Shown here piece after piece: positions 16,076 through 25,069 of a stretch of DNA of 64,000 bases. Below the pieces are notes generated by a model. The model made no database searches and was not told the DNA's origin. It saw only the letters and a list, made by a program, of their open reading frames with translations. The stretch is from an uncultured Lachnospiraceae bacterium. GTDB taxonomy: Bacteria; Bacillota; Clostridia; Lachnospirales; Lachnospiraceae. Position 1 is the first letter of the stretch. Each line of letters opens with the position of its first letter. The DNA lies in the NCBI GenBank assembly GCA_910587715.1, contig CAJUMV010000002.1, forward strand, positions 1 to 64,000. Direction: 5' to 3'. A program made the translations under genes and the position numbers.

Positions 16076-16567
16076 TTATTTTTTGAGATGCAAAACAATA
16101 TCCCCGGTTTCCACCTCCCCTTCTTCTGCCATCACAACTTCCGCAAACTCATCCGTATTGCAGATTACAATAGGAGTGACCGTATCAAATCCCTCCGCCC
16201 TGATTTTCTCCAAATCGGCTTCCAGAAGCAGATCGCCTTTTTTCACCTGCTGCCCTTCCTCCACATGGATGGTAAAATATTTTCCGTTCAGCTTCACCGT
16301 GTCCAGTCCGATATGCAAAAGCACCTCCACCCCGTCTTCGGATGTGAGCGCCACAGCATGACCGGTAGGAAAAACCGTCGCAGCCGTACCGTCCACCGGA
16401 GAAAAAAACTGATTCCCGGATGGAACGAGTGCCGCTCCCTGCCCCAGAATCCCCTCCGCAAACGTGGGGTCGCTGACCACACTGAGCGGGACCAGCTTTC
16501 CGCCCGCCGGTGCATATATCTGTATGCCGTCTTCCTTTTTTCCGAAAATATTTTTTAAAAGTCCCAT
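16076..16567 (-). CDS. crr: PTS glucose-type EIIA component
   Basis: A 163-aa free-standing EIIA of the glucose class. It has IYAPAGGKLVPLSVVSDPTF at the start, PVDGTA in the middle, and the two active-site His: His70 (FPTGHAVAL) and the phosphorylated His85 (VEVLLHIGLDTVKLNG). It accepts phosphate from HPr and gives it to the EIIB domain of the 12645 gene. The start at 16567 follows AGGGGAG. It is the first gene of the operon, behind the promoter at 16644-16672, and 24 bp precede ptsI. Confidence 0.95.
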   Translation of the reverse strand: MGLLKNIFGKKEDGIQIYAPAGGKLVPLSVVSDPTFAEGILGQGAALVPSGNQFFSPVDGTAATVFPTGHAVALTSEDGVEVLLHIGLDTVKLNGKYFTIHVEEGQQVKKGDLLLEADLEKIRAEGFDTVTPIVICNTDEFAEVVMAEEGEVETGDIVLHLKK

Positions 16568-16643
16568 ACCATGCTCCCCTTTCTGAAACAGCTTCGGCAA
16601 AAAGTGCAAATTTACCATTTTTTCCCGTCAATGTATTTCTATC

Positions 16644-16672
16644 ACTATAGCACTTTGTACAATTCATGTCAA
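16644..16672 (-). promoter_or_regulatory. Sigma-A promoter of the PTS operon
   Basis: On the minus strand TTGACA (16667-16672) and TATAGT (16644-16649) are separated by exactly 17 bp, about 75 bp upstream of the crr start. The rest of the 365-bp region up to 16932 holds the palindrome at 16893 and A/T-rich sequence without a gene. Confidence 0.85.
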
Positions 16673-16892
16673 CTAAAACAAATTCGTCGTTGTTATTTTG
16701 CATTTTTTGACTTTAAATTATTATTCATATTTTGTGCATAATTTACACTTTAAGCGCATACGCCATACCACCGCACCACTTTGTTTCTATAAAATTAATA
16801 AAAAAACAGTAGAATTTTGCTCAAACCCCTTTACAAATCAAGGGAAAAGACGAAATAATAAATATAAGAATAATCTGCGGCAAACACATATA

Positions 16893-16906
16893 TGACACGG
16901 ATGTCA
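16893..16906. promoter_or_regulatory. cre-like palindrome TGACACGGATGTCA
   Basis: This 14-bp sequence is symmetric (TGACA / TGTCA) and matches the LacI/CcpA-type cre pattern except at the central C. It lies 26 bp before the start of the gene at 16933 and about 220 bp upstream of the PTS promoter. A nearly identical copy (TGACACAGATGTCA) lies at 25188-25201 upstream of the carbamate kinase gene. A shared regulator is inferred. Confidence 0.45.
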
Positions 16907-16932
16907 ACTATTATAGCAAGGAGGGTAATGAT

Positions 16933-18171
16933 ATGGGAATTAGTTTAAACGGTTTAAATTCGGGGATGGCAGACACCTATTCTACGCTGCTTGGCGGCAT
17001 GGGCGGCGGTGATGATGCCGGCGGGGTGAGCTCCCTGCTTGGCGATTATGCCGCGATTAAAAACGGCAGCTACGGCAAGATGATGAAGTCTTACTACGCG
17101 AAAATGGAAAAGCAGCAGGCTGAGGAGTCCGGAGAAACCGACCAGAAAAAAGCGGGCAAAGTCAAAGACAGCGCTTCCGCTTCCGCGGCAAAATCACTTT
17201 ACAGCTCTGCTTCCGCGCTCGGGTCTCTCAACTATGACGACCGCAGCGAGGAGAACGTGAAAAAGATTACGGACTCTGTTTCCGCTTTCATCAAAGACTA
17301 CAACAGCCTGATGAAGAGCGCGGAAAAAAGCAAAAATTCCACCGTGCAGAAACAGGCGGAGTCTCTGTATAATTCCTACTACACAAACTACAAACTCTTC
17401 GCCAAAGTCGGCATTACCTTAAATTCCGACAAGACATTGTCCTTCGACGAGGATTCCATGAAGAACGCGCTTAATGACACAGAGCACGGAAAAGGCGCTA
17501 CGGTGAAGACGCTCTTTGGCGGTATCGGCTCCTTCGCTGACAAGGCAGTCAATAGGGCGAGCCAGATTTACCGTGCCGCGGGCGACGGCGAAGCGGTTAC
17601 CTCCTCCAAGGCAAAATATGCGGGCGGCTCTTCTTCGACAAGCACCTCAAGCACATCCTCCACGAAGGATAAAGATAAGAGCAAAACCGTGACGGACGCT
17701 TCCACGGCAGCTGCCGCGAACTCGCTTTACAAGTCCATCGAAAATCTGGGCGCCACGAATATCACAAACAGCAATAAGGAAAATGTCTACAAGGCGTTCT
17801 CCGCGTTTGTGAAAGATTACAACGAACTGATTAAGAACACCGATAAGAGCGCAAACAGCAACGTTGTCAATCAGGCATCTTATCTCAAAGGACTGATAAG
17901 CAACAACAAGAGCGCTTTCTCCAAAATGGGCGTTACCGTAAACTCCGATAAGACCCTTTCTGTCGACGAGAAGAAGTTTAAGGACGCAGACATGAGCGGC
18001 GTTAAGAAACTGTTCAGCGGTTCGTATTCTCTGGCGGAGAAGATGACCGACAGGGTAAACAATATTTACCGCTACGCTACACAGGGAGAGGCTCTGGACA
18101 AGAAGACCTATGACAACAACGGCAGCGTAAACATACCGACGATGGGGTCTATGGTGGACACCATCCTCTGA
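16933..18171 (+). CDS. FliD-like two-repeat protein, 412 aa
   Basis: The protein contains two related segments, about residues 80-220 and 258-400. Each has a helical stretch (SVSAFIKDYNSLMKSAEKSK / AFSAFVKDYNELIKNTDKSA), then GITLNSDKTLSFDE or GVTVNSDKTLSVDE and a final AVNRASQIYRAA or DRVNNIYRYA. This is the pattern of the C-terminal part of flagellar cap protein FliD. A Ser/Thr-rich linker joins the repeats. There is no classical signal peptide (MGISLNGLNSGMADTYSTLL) and no flagellar gene nearby, so it may use flagellar-type export or act inside the cell. AGGAGGG lies 7 nt upstream. Confidence 0.75.
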   Translation: MGISLNGLNSGMADTYSTLLGGMGGGDDAGGVSSLLGDYAAIKNGSYGKMMKSYYAKMEKQQAEESGETDQKKAGKVKDSASASAAKSLYSSASALGSLNYDDRSEENVKKITDSVSAFIKDYNSLMKSAEKSKNSTVQKQAESLYNSYYTNYKLFAKVGITLNSDKTLSFDEDSMKNALNDTEHGKGATVKTLFGGIGSFADKAVNRASQIYRAAGDGEAVTSSKAKYAGGSSSTSTSSTSSTKDKDKSKTVTDASTAAAANSLYKSIENLGATNITNSNKENVYKAFSAFVKDYNELIKNTDKSANSNVVNQASYLKGLISNNKSAFSKMGVTVNSDKTLSVDEKKFKDADMSGVKKLFSGSYSLAEKMTDRVNNIYRYATQGEALDKKTYDNNGSVNIPTMGSMVDTIL

Positions 18172-18188
18172 TTCATTTTAAAAACCTT

Positions 18189-18223
18189 AAGGCGGAATCG
18201 GCTTATCCGGTTCCGTCTTTTTT
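18189..18223 (+). terminator. Rho-independent terminator of the FliD-like gene
   Basis: A 13-bp stem (AAGGCGGAATCGG / CCGGTTCCGTCTT, one mismatch-type pair) with a 5-nt loop is followed by TTTTTT. It starts 17 bp after the stop codon. Confidence 0.92.
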
Positions 18224-18309
18224 GCGCCTTTTTTGCATACAGAAAGGGCGCACACCGTTTTCACAGCATACGCCCATCCTATTTCTACATTTCGTTTATC
18301 TTGCAGACA

Positions 18310-19794
18310 TTACGCGAACGGATTCTCCGTCGGGTAAGGCAGGCTCTTCGGCTGGTTGTAACCGATCTCGCTCACATCCACGCCGATATACTTGAATACC
18401 TCAAACAGCGCTTTTCCGAAGTGACCGAACGCAACCGCGCCGTGATGTGGGTAATTCTTCTCGATCAGCACGTGACGGTAGAATCTGCCCATCTCCGGAA
18501 TCGCGAATACGCCGATGCCGCCGAAGGATCTGGTCGCCACAGGAAGCACCTCGCCCTCCGCCACGTATGCGCGCAGGATGTTGTCAGCCGTGCTCTGCAG
18601 ACGGTAGAAAGTGATGTTGCCGGGAACGATATCGCCCTCGAGCGTACCCTGCGTCACTTCCTCAGGCAGAGACCTTGCCATGATCATCTGGTACTCCATG
18701 CTGCACTTGGACAGCTTCTTCGAGCAGGTATTGCCGCAGTGGAAGCCCATGAATGTATCGGTAAACTTGTAGTCAAACTTGCCTTCGATGGACTCTTTGT
18801 ACATATCCTTCGGCACAGAATTGTTGATGTCGAGCAGCGTTACGATATCGTCGCTGACCGCCTCGCCGATGAACTCGCTTAAGCAGCCGTAAATATCCAC
18901 TTCGCAGGATACCGGGATGCCTCTGCCAGTCAGACGGCTGTTCACGAAGCAGGGAACGAAGCCGAACTGTGTCTGGAATGCGGGCCAGCATTTTCCTGCG
19001 ATCGCCACATACTCGCGATACCCCTTGTGCTCCTCAATCCAGTCGAGCAGGGTCAGCTCGTACTGCGCGAGCTTAGGCAGAATTTCAGGCTTATTATTGC
19101 CGTCGCCAAGCTCCGCTTCCATATCCTTTACTACGTCAGGAATACGGGAGTCACCCGCATGTTTATTGAACGCTTCAAACAGGTCAAGCTCGGAGTTCTC
19201 CTCAATCTCGATGCCAAGATTGTAAAGCTGCTTGATGGGCGCGTTACATGCGAGGAAGTTGAGCGGTCTGGGACCGAAAGATATAATCTTCAGGCTGGAA
19301 AGCGCCGCAACCGCACGCGCGATCGGAATAAACTCATGGATCATATCCGCGCAGTCCTCAGCGTCCCCTACCGGATACTCCGGAATATACGCCTTTACGT
19401 TTCTGAGCTTTAAGTTGTAGCTGGCATTGAGCATACCGCAGTAAGCGTCGCCGCGGCCCTGAATCAGATTGCCCTGAGACTCCTCCGCAGCGGCAACGAA
19501 CATCTTCGGCCCCTCAAAATGCTTTGCAAGCAGCGTTTCGGAAATCTCGGGACCAAAGTTGCCCAGATATACGCAGAGCGCGTTACAGTCGTTGTCCTTG
19601 ATATCCTTTAACGCGTTTACCATGTCGACTTCGCTCTCGATGATGCACACAGGGCACTCGTAGATGTCCGCCGCGTCATACTTCTTCGCGTAAGCCTCCA
19701 CCAGCGCTTTTCTTCTGTTAATCGCCAGAGACGCCGGGAAACAGTCGCGGCTTACCGCTACGATACCAATTTTTACCTTCGGTAAATTGTTCAT
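18310..19794 (-). CDS. L-fucose/L-arabinose isomerase family protein, 494 aa
   Basis: The protein has the layout of the fucose/arabinose isomerase superfamily: an N-terminal Rossmann-like part (KVKIGIVAVSRDCFPASLAI) and a C-terminal metal-dependent catalytic part. CEVDIYGCLSEF and GFHCGNTC probably supply metal ligands, and HHGAVAFGHFG lies near the end. It should interconvert an aldose and a ketose, feeding the kinase at 20572. The exact sugar is not readable from sequence. The start at 19794 follows AAAGGAGGG; upstream codons in frame lack a site. It is the last gene of the sugar operon, 134 bp after the DUF4867 gene. Confidence 0.85.
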   Translation of the reverse strand: MNNLPKVKIGIVAVSRDCFPASLAINRRKALVEAYAKKYDAADIYECPVCIIESEVDMVNALKDIKDNDCNALCVYLGNFGPEISETLLAKHFEGPKMFVAAAEESQGNLIQGRGDAYCGMLNASYNLKLRNVKAYIPEYPVGDAEDCADMIHEFIPIARAVAALSSLKIISFGPRPLNFLACNAPIKQLYNLGIEIEENSELDLFEAFNKHAGDSRIPDVVKDMEAELGDGNNKPEILPKLAQYELTLLDWIEEHKGYREYVAIAGKCWPAFQTQFGFVPCFVNSRLTGRGIPVSCEVDIYGCLSEFIGEAVSDDIVTLLDINNSVPKDMYKESIEGKFDYKFTDTFMGFHCGNTCSKKLSKCSMEYQMIMARSLPEEVTQGTLEGDIVPGNITFYRLQSTADNILRAYVAEGEVLPVATRSFGGIGVFAIPEMGRFYRHVLIEKNYPHHGAVAFGHFGKALFEVFKYIGVDVSEIGYNQPKSLPYPTENPFA

Positions 19795-19928
19795 TTTTAT
19801 ACCCTCCTTTAACCGGGTTGACCGGTATGTTATACGATTTTCATAAAACGGAGAATGCTGCTTTTGCATTCTCCAGCGCGAAACTTAGTGATTCTTGACG
19901 AAGCAGCCTCTGCTGCTGAGTCTTAGAA

Positions 19929-20555
19929 TTACTTTTCGCGCACGTCTAAATTCTTCCCAACCAGTCCGATATACGCGCCCGCGTCGAGTCCGCCTTCCGC
20001 GTGCCCAATCAGCCACTTATTCTGTGCCGTAATCAGGGAATCCTCCCAGCCCTCGTGTTTTTCCTCCAAGGGATAGTTTGTCCCCGCCGGAAGCACGATG
20101 CCTACCTTAAATCCGCCTTCGTTCGCGCTGCAGGGCGCGTAGTGCAGGGTCGTCGCGTAAAGCTCCACCGCCGTGCCCGCCTCTACCAGAAACGCTTCCA
20201 TCTTTGCGGTCTCATATTTAAAATCATCGGTGATATCCTGCTGCATACCGACGATCAGCACCGCGTCCGTAGCCGCCACGTTGACCTCGGAGCTTCTGTG
20301 GTACTCGATTGCGTTCAGCTTATAGTTATGACCGTTGCAGTAGCCCACCTCGATCGGCAGCTCACCGTAGGTTCTCCTCTGCAATGCCTTCGCCGCCGTC
20401 GTCTCTTCCAGCGCCTTGATGGAAGGCTCGTAAGCTACCCCGTCTGGCAGCGGCGTCTCCCTCTTAATCGCTTCTACCAAATCAGAAAAGTCGATTTCCT
20501 CCACGACCCTGCCGTACTTGCGAAATGACGGGTCTGTCACTTTTTTAATCTCCAT
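19929..20555 (-). CDS. DUF4867 family protein, probable sugar-metabolism enzyme
   Basis: The 208-aa protein begins MEIKKVTDPSFRKYGRVVEE and matches the DUF4867 family as I recall it, a cupin-like fold found beside sugar isomerase and kinase genes in Lachnospiraceae. Conserved-looking metal or ligand residues include HNYKLNAIEYHRSSEVNVA and TLHYAPC. It is cytosolic. Position between isomerase and xylulokinase-like genes suggests an epimerase, mutarotase or second isomerase of the same pathway; this is inference. AGAGAGGG lies before the start; 16 bp separate it from the kinase gene. Confidence 0.8.
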   Translation of the reverse strand: MEIKKVTDPSFRKYGRVVEEIDFSDLVEAIKRETPLPDGVAYEPSIKALEETTAAKALQRRTYGELPIEVGYCNGHNYKLNAIEYHRSSEVNVAATDAVLIVGMQQDITDDFKYETAKMEAFLVEAGTAVELYATTLHYAPCSANEGGFKVGIVLPAGTNYPLEEKHEGWEDSLITAQNKWLIGHAEGGLDAGAYIGLVGKNLDVREK

Positions 20556-20571
20556 ACCCTCTCTCCTCCTA

Positions 20572-22047
20572 TTATTTCAGTTTTCCGAACAGCTCCTTGC
20601 ATGTCGGATAAATCTGCTTAAACTGCTGATATCTCTTCTCGTATTTCTCCACGAGCGCAGGCTCCGGCTCCACCGTGTCCACGATCTTCACTATTTTTTC
20701 CGCCGCTTCCTCCACACTCGCATACTCGCCGCATGCCACCGCCGCCAGCATCGCACCGCCCATCGCCGGTCCTTCCTCGCTTTCGATCACGTCCACTTTC
20801 AGGTTCATGATATTAGCAATCATCCGTTTCCAGAGCGGACTCTTCGCGCCGCCGCCGCAGATTTTCGTGCGCTCGATATGAATACCGAGGGATTTCGCCA
20901 CCTCAAGGGAATCTCTCAGGGCAAAGGCAACGCCCTCAAGCACCGCCTGCGTCATGTCCGCCCTGCTGGTATCCATGGTCATACCGATAAACGTGCCCCT
21001 TGCGTCAGGGTCGTTATGGGGAGAGCGCTCGCCCATCAGATAAGGCAGGAAATACACATGGTTTTCTCCCAGCTTATCGTCGGTAATCGCTTTCTGCTCG
21101 TCCGCATACTTCTCCGTGCCGATGATATCGTCCATCCACCATTTATTGCAGGACGCCGCGCTGAGCATACAGCCCATCAGATGATAATGCCCGTCCGCAT
21201 GGGCAAAAGCGTGAAGCGCATTGAACTTATCCACACCGAACTTATCGGAGGAGATAAAAATCGTGCCGCTGGTGCCGAGAGAGATATTGCACATGCCGTC
21301 TCCCACGGTACCCGTGCCTACAGCTGCCGCCGCATTGTCGCCGCCGCCCGCCGCAACCTTCACATTCTCGGGAATGCCCAGCTCTTTCGCGATCTCCGGC
21401 AGCACCGTGCCCACCGTCTCGTAGCTCTCGTAAATCTTCGCGAGCTGCTCTTCCTTCACGCCGCAGATTTCGCACATCTCCTTCGACCAGCAGCGGTTCT
21501 TCACATCAAACAGCAGCATACCAGAAGCGTCGGAAACATCCGTGCAGTGCACCCCTGTCAGCTTGTACGCGATATAATCCTTAGGAAGCATGATTTTTTT
21601 GATTCTCGCAAAGTTTTCCGTCTCCTTGTTCTTCACCCAGAGCACTTTCGGCGCGGTAAAGCCCGTAAAGGAAATGTTCGCCGTATATTCGGACAGCTTA
21701 TCCTTCCCAATCTCGTTGTTTAAATAATCGCACTCCTCCGTAGTTCTTCCGTCATTCCATAAAATTGCAGGACGGATTACCTCGTCGTTTTCATCCAGAA
21801 TCACAAGTCCATGCATCTGTCCGCCGAAGCTGATACCGGCAATCTGGCTTTTGTCCACATCCGCGATCAGCTCTTTGATTCCCGCGATTGCCTGCGCATA
21901 CCAATCCTCCGGCTTCTGCTCAGACCACCCCGGATGCGGGAAATACAGCGGATACTCCTTTGACACGATATTGACGATTTTTCCGCTTCCCTCCATCAAA
22001 AGAAGCTTCACGGCGCTGGTTCCCAAATCCACCCCAATATACAGCAT
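20572..22047 (-). CDS. xylB: FGGY-family carbohydrate kinase, xylulokinase-like
   Basis: The 491-aa protein has the two-domain FGGY fold. It begins MLYIGVDLGTSAVKLLLMEG (phosphate-1 loop), has GISFGGQMHGLVILDENDEV, the QMHG substrate motif typical of xylulokinases, then GGGDNAAAAVGTGTV, and the adenosine motif CGGGAKSPLWKRMIANIM. It should phosphorylate a ketose from the isomerase at 18310. Substrate may be D-xylulose or a related ketopentose. The start at 22047 follows GGGAGGG and replaces longer in-frame options. It is the first gene of the operon, divergent from the LacI gene. Confidence 0.88.
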   Translation of the reverse strand: MLYIGVDLGTSAVKLLLMEGSGKIVNIVSKEYPLYFPHPGWSEQKPEDWYAQAIAGIKELIADVDKSQIAGISFGGQMHGLVILDENDEVIRPAILWNDGRTTEECDYLNNEIGKDKLSEYTANISFTGFTAPKVLWVKNKETENFARIKKIMLPKDYIAYKLTGVHCTDVSDASGMLLFDVKNRCWSKEMCEICGVKEEQLAKIYESYETVGTVLPEIAKELGIPENVKVAAGGGDNAAAAVGTGTVGDGMCNISLGTSGTIFISSDKFGVDKFNALHAFAHADGHYHLMGCMLSAASCNKWWMDDIIGTEKYADEQKAITDDKLGENHVYFLPYLMGERSPHNDPDARGTFIGMTMDTSRADMTQAVLEGVAFALRDSLEVAKSLGIHIERTKICGGGAKSPLWKRMIANIMNLKVDVIESEEGPAMGGAMLAAVACGEYASVEEAAEKIVKIVDTVEPEPALVEKYEKRYQQFKQIYPTCKELFGKLK

Positions 22048-22241
22048 GTTAACCCTCCCATTCTTTCTGCTAAAATTTTCCGTGCCCGTGCACGATGCTC
22101 CTGCTTCCATGATAAGCCGTCCCACGAATAAAAGCAATACCGTATCTGTTTTTCGTAACTTTATACAAAATGCAGCCAAACGCATTGTCTATTTCCACTT
22201 GATATGCTAAAGTGAAAAAAATTGGAAAAGGAAATCCCACT
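22048..22241. promoter_or_regulatory. Divergent control region of the sugar operon and its LacI regulator
   Basis: The 194-bp region holds opposite promoter-like hexamers close together. On the plus strand TTGTCT and TAAAGT are 17 bp apart before the regulator gene. On the minus strand TAGACA and TGTATA are 18 bp apart for the kinase gene. A short palindrome CGTGCACG near 22096 may be an operator. Assignments are by eye. Confidence 0.45.
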
Positions 22242-23258
22242 ATGGCAACGATTAAGGAAATCGCCGCTCTCGCAGGCGTCTCAAGGGGCACGGTGGACCG
22301 CGTGTTAAATCATCGCGGCGATGTCAATCCCCAGACTGAGGAAAAAATTTTAGAAATCATACAGGCGCTCGACTATAAGCCAAACAAGGCGGGTATCGTC
22401 CTCGCCGCCCAGAAAAAGAATCTGAAACTGGGCGTTGTCCTGCTGGGTGTGGGTAACCCTTTCTTCGACGACGTCCTCGCCGGGGTGCACGAAAAGGCGA
22501 AAGAGCTTGCCGGCTACAACTGCAGCGTTCTTATCAAACAGACGGAATACAGCTTACAGCAGCAGCTTGACGCCATAGACGCGCTTCTTGCGGAGGGCGT
22601 AAACGGTCTTGCCATCTCCCCCTACAACGACAGCGCCGTGCGCAAAAAAATCGACGCGCTCTGCTCCGTGGGGATTCCCGTGGTAACCTTAAATACCGAT
22701 ATCGAAAACGCCAGACGGCTTTCCTATGTGGGCAGTAATTTTTACCGCTCCGGGGAAGCCGCCGGGGGGCTGATGCGTCTGATGACGAAAGGCGAAGTCC
22801 GTGTCGGCATCGTCTCCGGCTCGCAGAATATCCTCTGCCATACCGAACGCATTGCCGGCTTCGCGCACAGCATCGCCGCCTGCCCAAATATCCGCATCGT
22901 GGACACCGTCAACAACAATGACGACGACAGCGTAAGCTATGAGCTGACAAAAAAGCTCCTTTCGGAGCACCCCGAAATCAATGCCTTTTATTTTACCGCG
23001 GGCGGCGTATACGGCGGCTGTCGTGCCATCGAAGCTTCCGCGCGTGCAATTGACACAACTGTCATAACAAACGATCTGGTGCCTACCACCCGGGAATATA
23101 TGGAAAAAGGACTGATTGCAGCCACTATCTGCCAACAGCCCTTTCAACAAGGTTCCCTTCCTCTCGCCATCCTGTTTTCCTATTTGGCAACAGGCGAAAT
23201 GCCCGCCTCGGAAAACAATTATGTGGATGTGGAAATCCGAATCAGAGAGAATCTGTAG
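22242..23258 (+). CDS. LacI-family transcriptional regulator, 338 aa
   Basis: The N-terminal helix-turn-helix reads MATIKEIAALAGVSRGTVDR followed by the hinge ALDYKPNKAGIVLAAQ. A periplasmic-binding-like sensor domain covers residues 60-335 (LGVVLLGVGNPFFDDVLAGV, GVNGLAISPYNDSAV). The unusual RGTVDRVLN recognition helix places it in the LacI subgroup with sugar-binding RbsB-like sensors. It is divergent from the kinase/DUF4867/isomerase operon and probably represses it until the sugar is bound. The start at 22242 is preferred over 22212 because the helix-turn-helix begins there. Its last 17 bp overlap the end of the convergent EAL gene. Confidence 0.92.
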   Translation: MATIKEIAALAGVSRGTVDRVLNHRGDVNPQTEEKILEIIQALDYKPNKAGIVLAAQKKNLKLGVVLLGVGNPFFDDVLAGVHEKAKELAGYNCSVLIKQTEYSLQQQLDAIDALLAEGVNGLAISPYNDSAVRKKIDALCSVGIPVVTLNTDIENARRLSYVGSNFYRSGEAAGGLMRLMTKGEVRVGIVSGSQNILCHTERIAGFAHSIAACPNIRIVDTVNNNDDDSVSYELTKKLLSEHPEINAFYFTAGGVYGGCRAIEASARAIDTTVITNDLVPTTREYMEKGLIAATICQQPFQQGSLPLAILFSYLATGEMPASENNYVDVEIRIRENL

Positions 23259-24930
23259 CCTGTAAAAAGTCTTTTTCAAACTGCCCCGCCGGAGAGGGTT
23301 TCCCGAAATAATAGCCCTGTATCATATCCGGCTTGGTCGCCATCATTTTGGAAAGCTCTTCCTTCTCCTCAATTCCCTCCATACACACCACAGAACCCAG
23401 ACTGTGCACCATATCTATGATGTGGCTGATGATATTAAAATCATATTCATTCTTGAGCGCCTGTACCACAAAAGTCCTGTCAATCTTCACCGTCTTGGCG
23501 TCAATCTCTTTCAGATAGCGCATATTTGAATAGCCTGTCCCGAAATCATCCAGCGCCAGATCAATCTTTCTCGACTTCAAATCCCTGAACAGTTCTTTGA
23601 TCCTGTCGCTCGTCTCGATATAGCCGCTCTCCGTCAGCTCCAGAACCAGACTCTCCGGGTCGATTCCCACATCCTGAATGCAGCGTTCCACATCCCGCAT
23701 CATATCGCTCTTATAAAGCTGTACATAGGATAAATTCACGTTCACATGAAACTCCGGTATGTACTGCTTCCATTTCTTGCAGGTTCTCGCCGCCTCCCAG
23801 AGAACATACTGCCCTACCGGAATAATCAGCCCGCTCTCCTCCAGAATCGGAATAAAGACCGCCGGCGATACGTTGCCGAATTTGTCATTTTTCCAGCGAA
23901 GCAGCGCTTCCGCACCAATCAGCCTGTAGTCCTCGGCGGAGACAATCGGCTGGTAATACACCTCGAATCCCCGGAAATCATGGCTGACATCCTGTTGTAA
24001 AAACTTACGGATATCAAGCCGTTTCAGATACACGTCATAGGTCTCCGGATCAAACGCCATCATCTGGTTTCTGCCGTTTCGTTTCGCTTCATTTAAAGCA
24101 AACTCCGTATGCCTCATAATTTCCTCTACGGTTCTGCCGGAAAAATCTTCCTCCAGCACGCCCGCCGACACAGTATAAAAACGGCTGTACTCCTTATGTC
24201 TTGCCATAGCGGCTATGGTTTCCTGAATCTGCCTGTAAACGGCGCGCGGCTCCTTCTCCCTGCCCTTTCCGATGTCCACAACCATAAATTCGTCGGCGAC
24301 AAGACGATAAACGTCCACGCTCTCGTCCACGGTTTTTATAATGCAGTCCGCCAGCTCGCGCAATACTTCGTCGCCGGCTTCCACGCCCTCTTTTTCGTTA
24401 ATTTCTTTAAAATTATCAATGCCAATGCGCATCAGATAACGAACGGATTCCGGATGATCCCGCAGGGTCGATTCCATATTCAGCCGAAATCTCACTTCCC
24501 TGCGAAGTCCCGTGATATTGTCCGCCTTCGCCTTCGTGCCCAGCTCGCTGACCGCGCCAATTAAGAGCCTGTGACCCTCCGCGCCCGTCACTACCGTACC
24601 CTTGCAGCTAATCCAGACTACCCTGCCCATGCGGTCCAGCCAACGGTATTCCAGTTCATGACTGTCCCTCTCCCCCGAGCGGCATTTCTCCAAATCCGCC
24701 GCCACCATCTCATAATCGGAAGGATACACGACAGCCTTCAATGTCTCCGTACAGTTTTCAATGATAACGGAGTGGAAAGGAAACCGCTTCGTCGCTTTCT
24801 CAGATACCATATAGGTATCCACAGTCAAATCCAGAATAAATAGATAAGCTTCCGAAGACTGCTGCATGATTTCAATGACTGACCGTATCTGCTCCAACGA
24901 CATACCCTGTAATGCTCTCAGGTAATTCAT
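23242..24930 (-). CDS. PAS-GGDEF-EAL protein, probable c-di-GMP phosphodiesterase
   Basis: The 562-aa protein has a PAS-like domain (about 25-130), a GGDEF domain (about 140-295) and an EAL domain (about 310-560). The GGDEF active site is replaced by LVADEF (residues 210-215), so cyclase activity is unlikely. The EAL domain keeps the catalytic set: EAL at 341-343, NVNLS, ELTES, LDDFGTGYSN, KIDRTF and EGIEEKEEL. It should hydrolyse c-di-GMP, perhaps with the degenerate GGDEF as a GTP sensor. No membrane segment is seen. The start is uncertain: the strong AGGAGG lies about 40 nt upstream of ATG 24930, and a TTG at 24942 is also possible. Confidence 0.88.
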   Translation of the reverse strand: MNYLRALQGMSLEQIRSVIEIMQQSSEAYLFILDLTVDTYMVSEKATKRFPFHSVIIENCTETLKAVVYPSDYEMVAADLEKCRSGERDSHELEYRWLDRMGRVVWISCKGTVVTGAEGHRLLIGAVSELGTKAKADNITGLRREVRFRLNMESTLRDHPESVRYLMRIGIDNFKEINEKEGVEAGDEVLRELADCIIKTVDESVDVYRLVADEFMVVDIGKGREKEPRAVYRQIQETIAAMARHKEYSRFYTVSAGVLEEDFSGRTVEEIMRHTEFALNEAKRNGRNQMMAFDPETYDVYLKRLDIRKFLQQDVSHDFRGFEVYYQPIVSAEDYRLIGAEALLRWKNDKFGNVSPAVFIPILEESGLIIPVGQYVLWEAARTCKKWKQYIPEFHVNVNLSYVQLYKSDMMRDVERCIQDVGIDPESLVLELTESGYIETSDRIKELFRDLKSRKIDLALDDFGTGYSNMRYLKEIDAKTVKIDRTFVVQALKNEYDFNIISHIIDMVHSLGSVVCMEGIEEKEELSKMMATKPDMIQGYYFGKPSPAGQFEKDFLQATDSL

Positions 24931-25005
24931 CCTGCGTACCAACGCCCGCTAACCCTGATTGCGACGTCGGTTTCACCTCCTCTCCCAAGTTATTCTTATT
25001 TTTTT

Positions 25006-25069
25006 ATTATACGTCCCGTCCTACCTAATGTCAAACCATTTCTTGTATATGTTGCATAAATGTATACAA
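25006..25069 (-). promoter_or_regulatory. Consensus sigma-A promoter with upstream inverted repeat for the EAL gene
   Basis: On the minus strand TTGACA (25029-25034) and TATAAT (25006-25011) are exactly 17 bp apart, a perfect consensus. Just upstream an inverted repeat TTGTATA / TATACAA (25043-25049, 25063-25069) could bind an activator. The remaining part of the 382-bp region to 25312 holds the palindrome at 25188 and the carbamate kinase leader, and no gene. Confidence 0.85.

Noticed and set aside
20518..21723. Long plus-strand frame antisense to the xylulokinase-like gene
   Set aside because: Arg/His-rich mirror frame; the minus-strand kinase has all family motifs.
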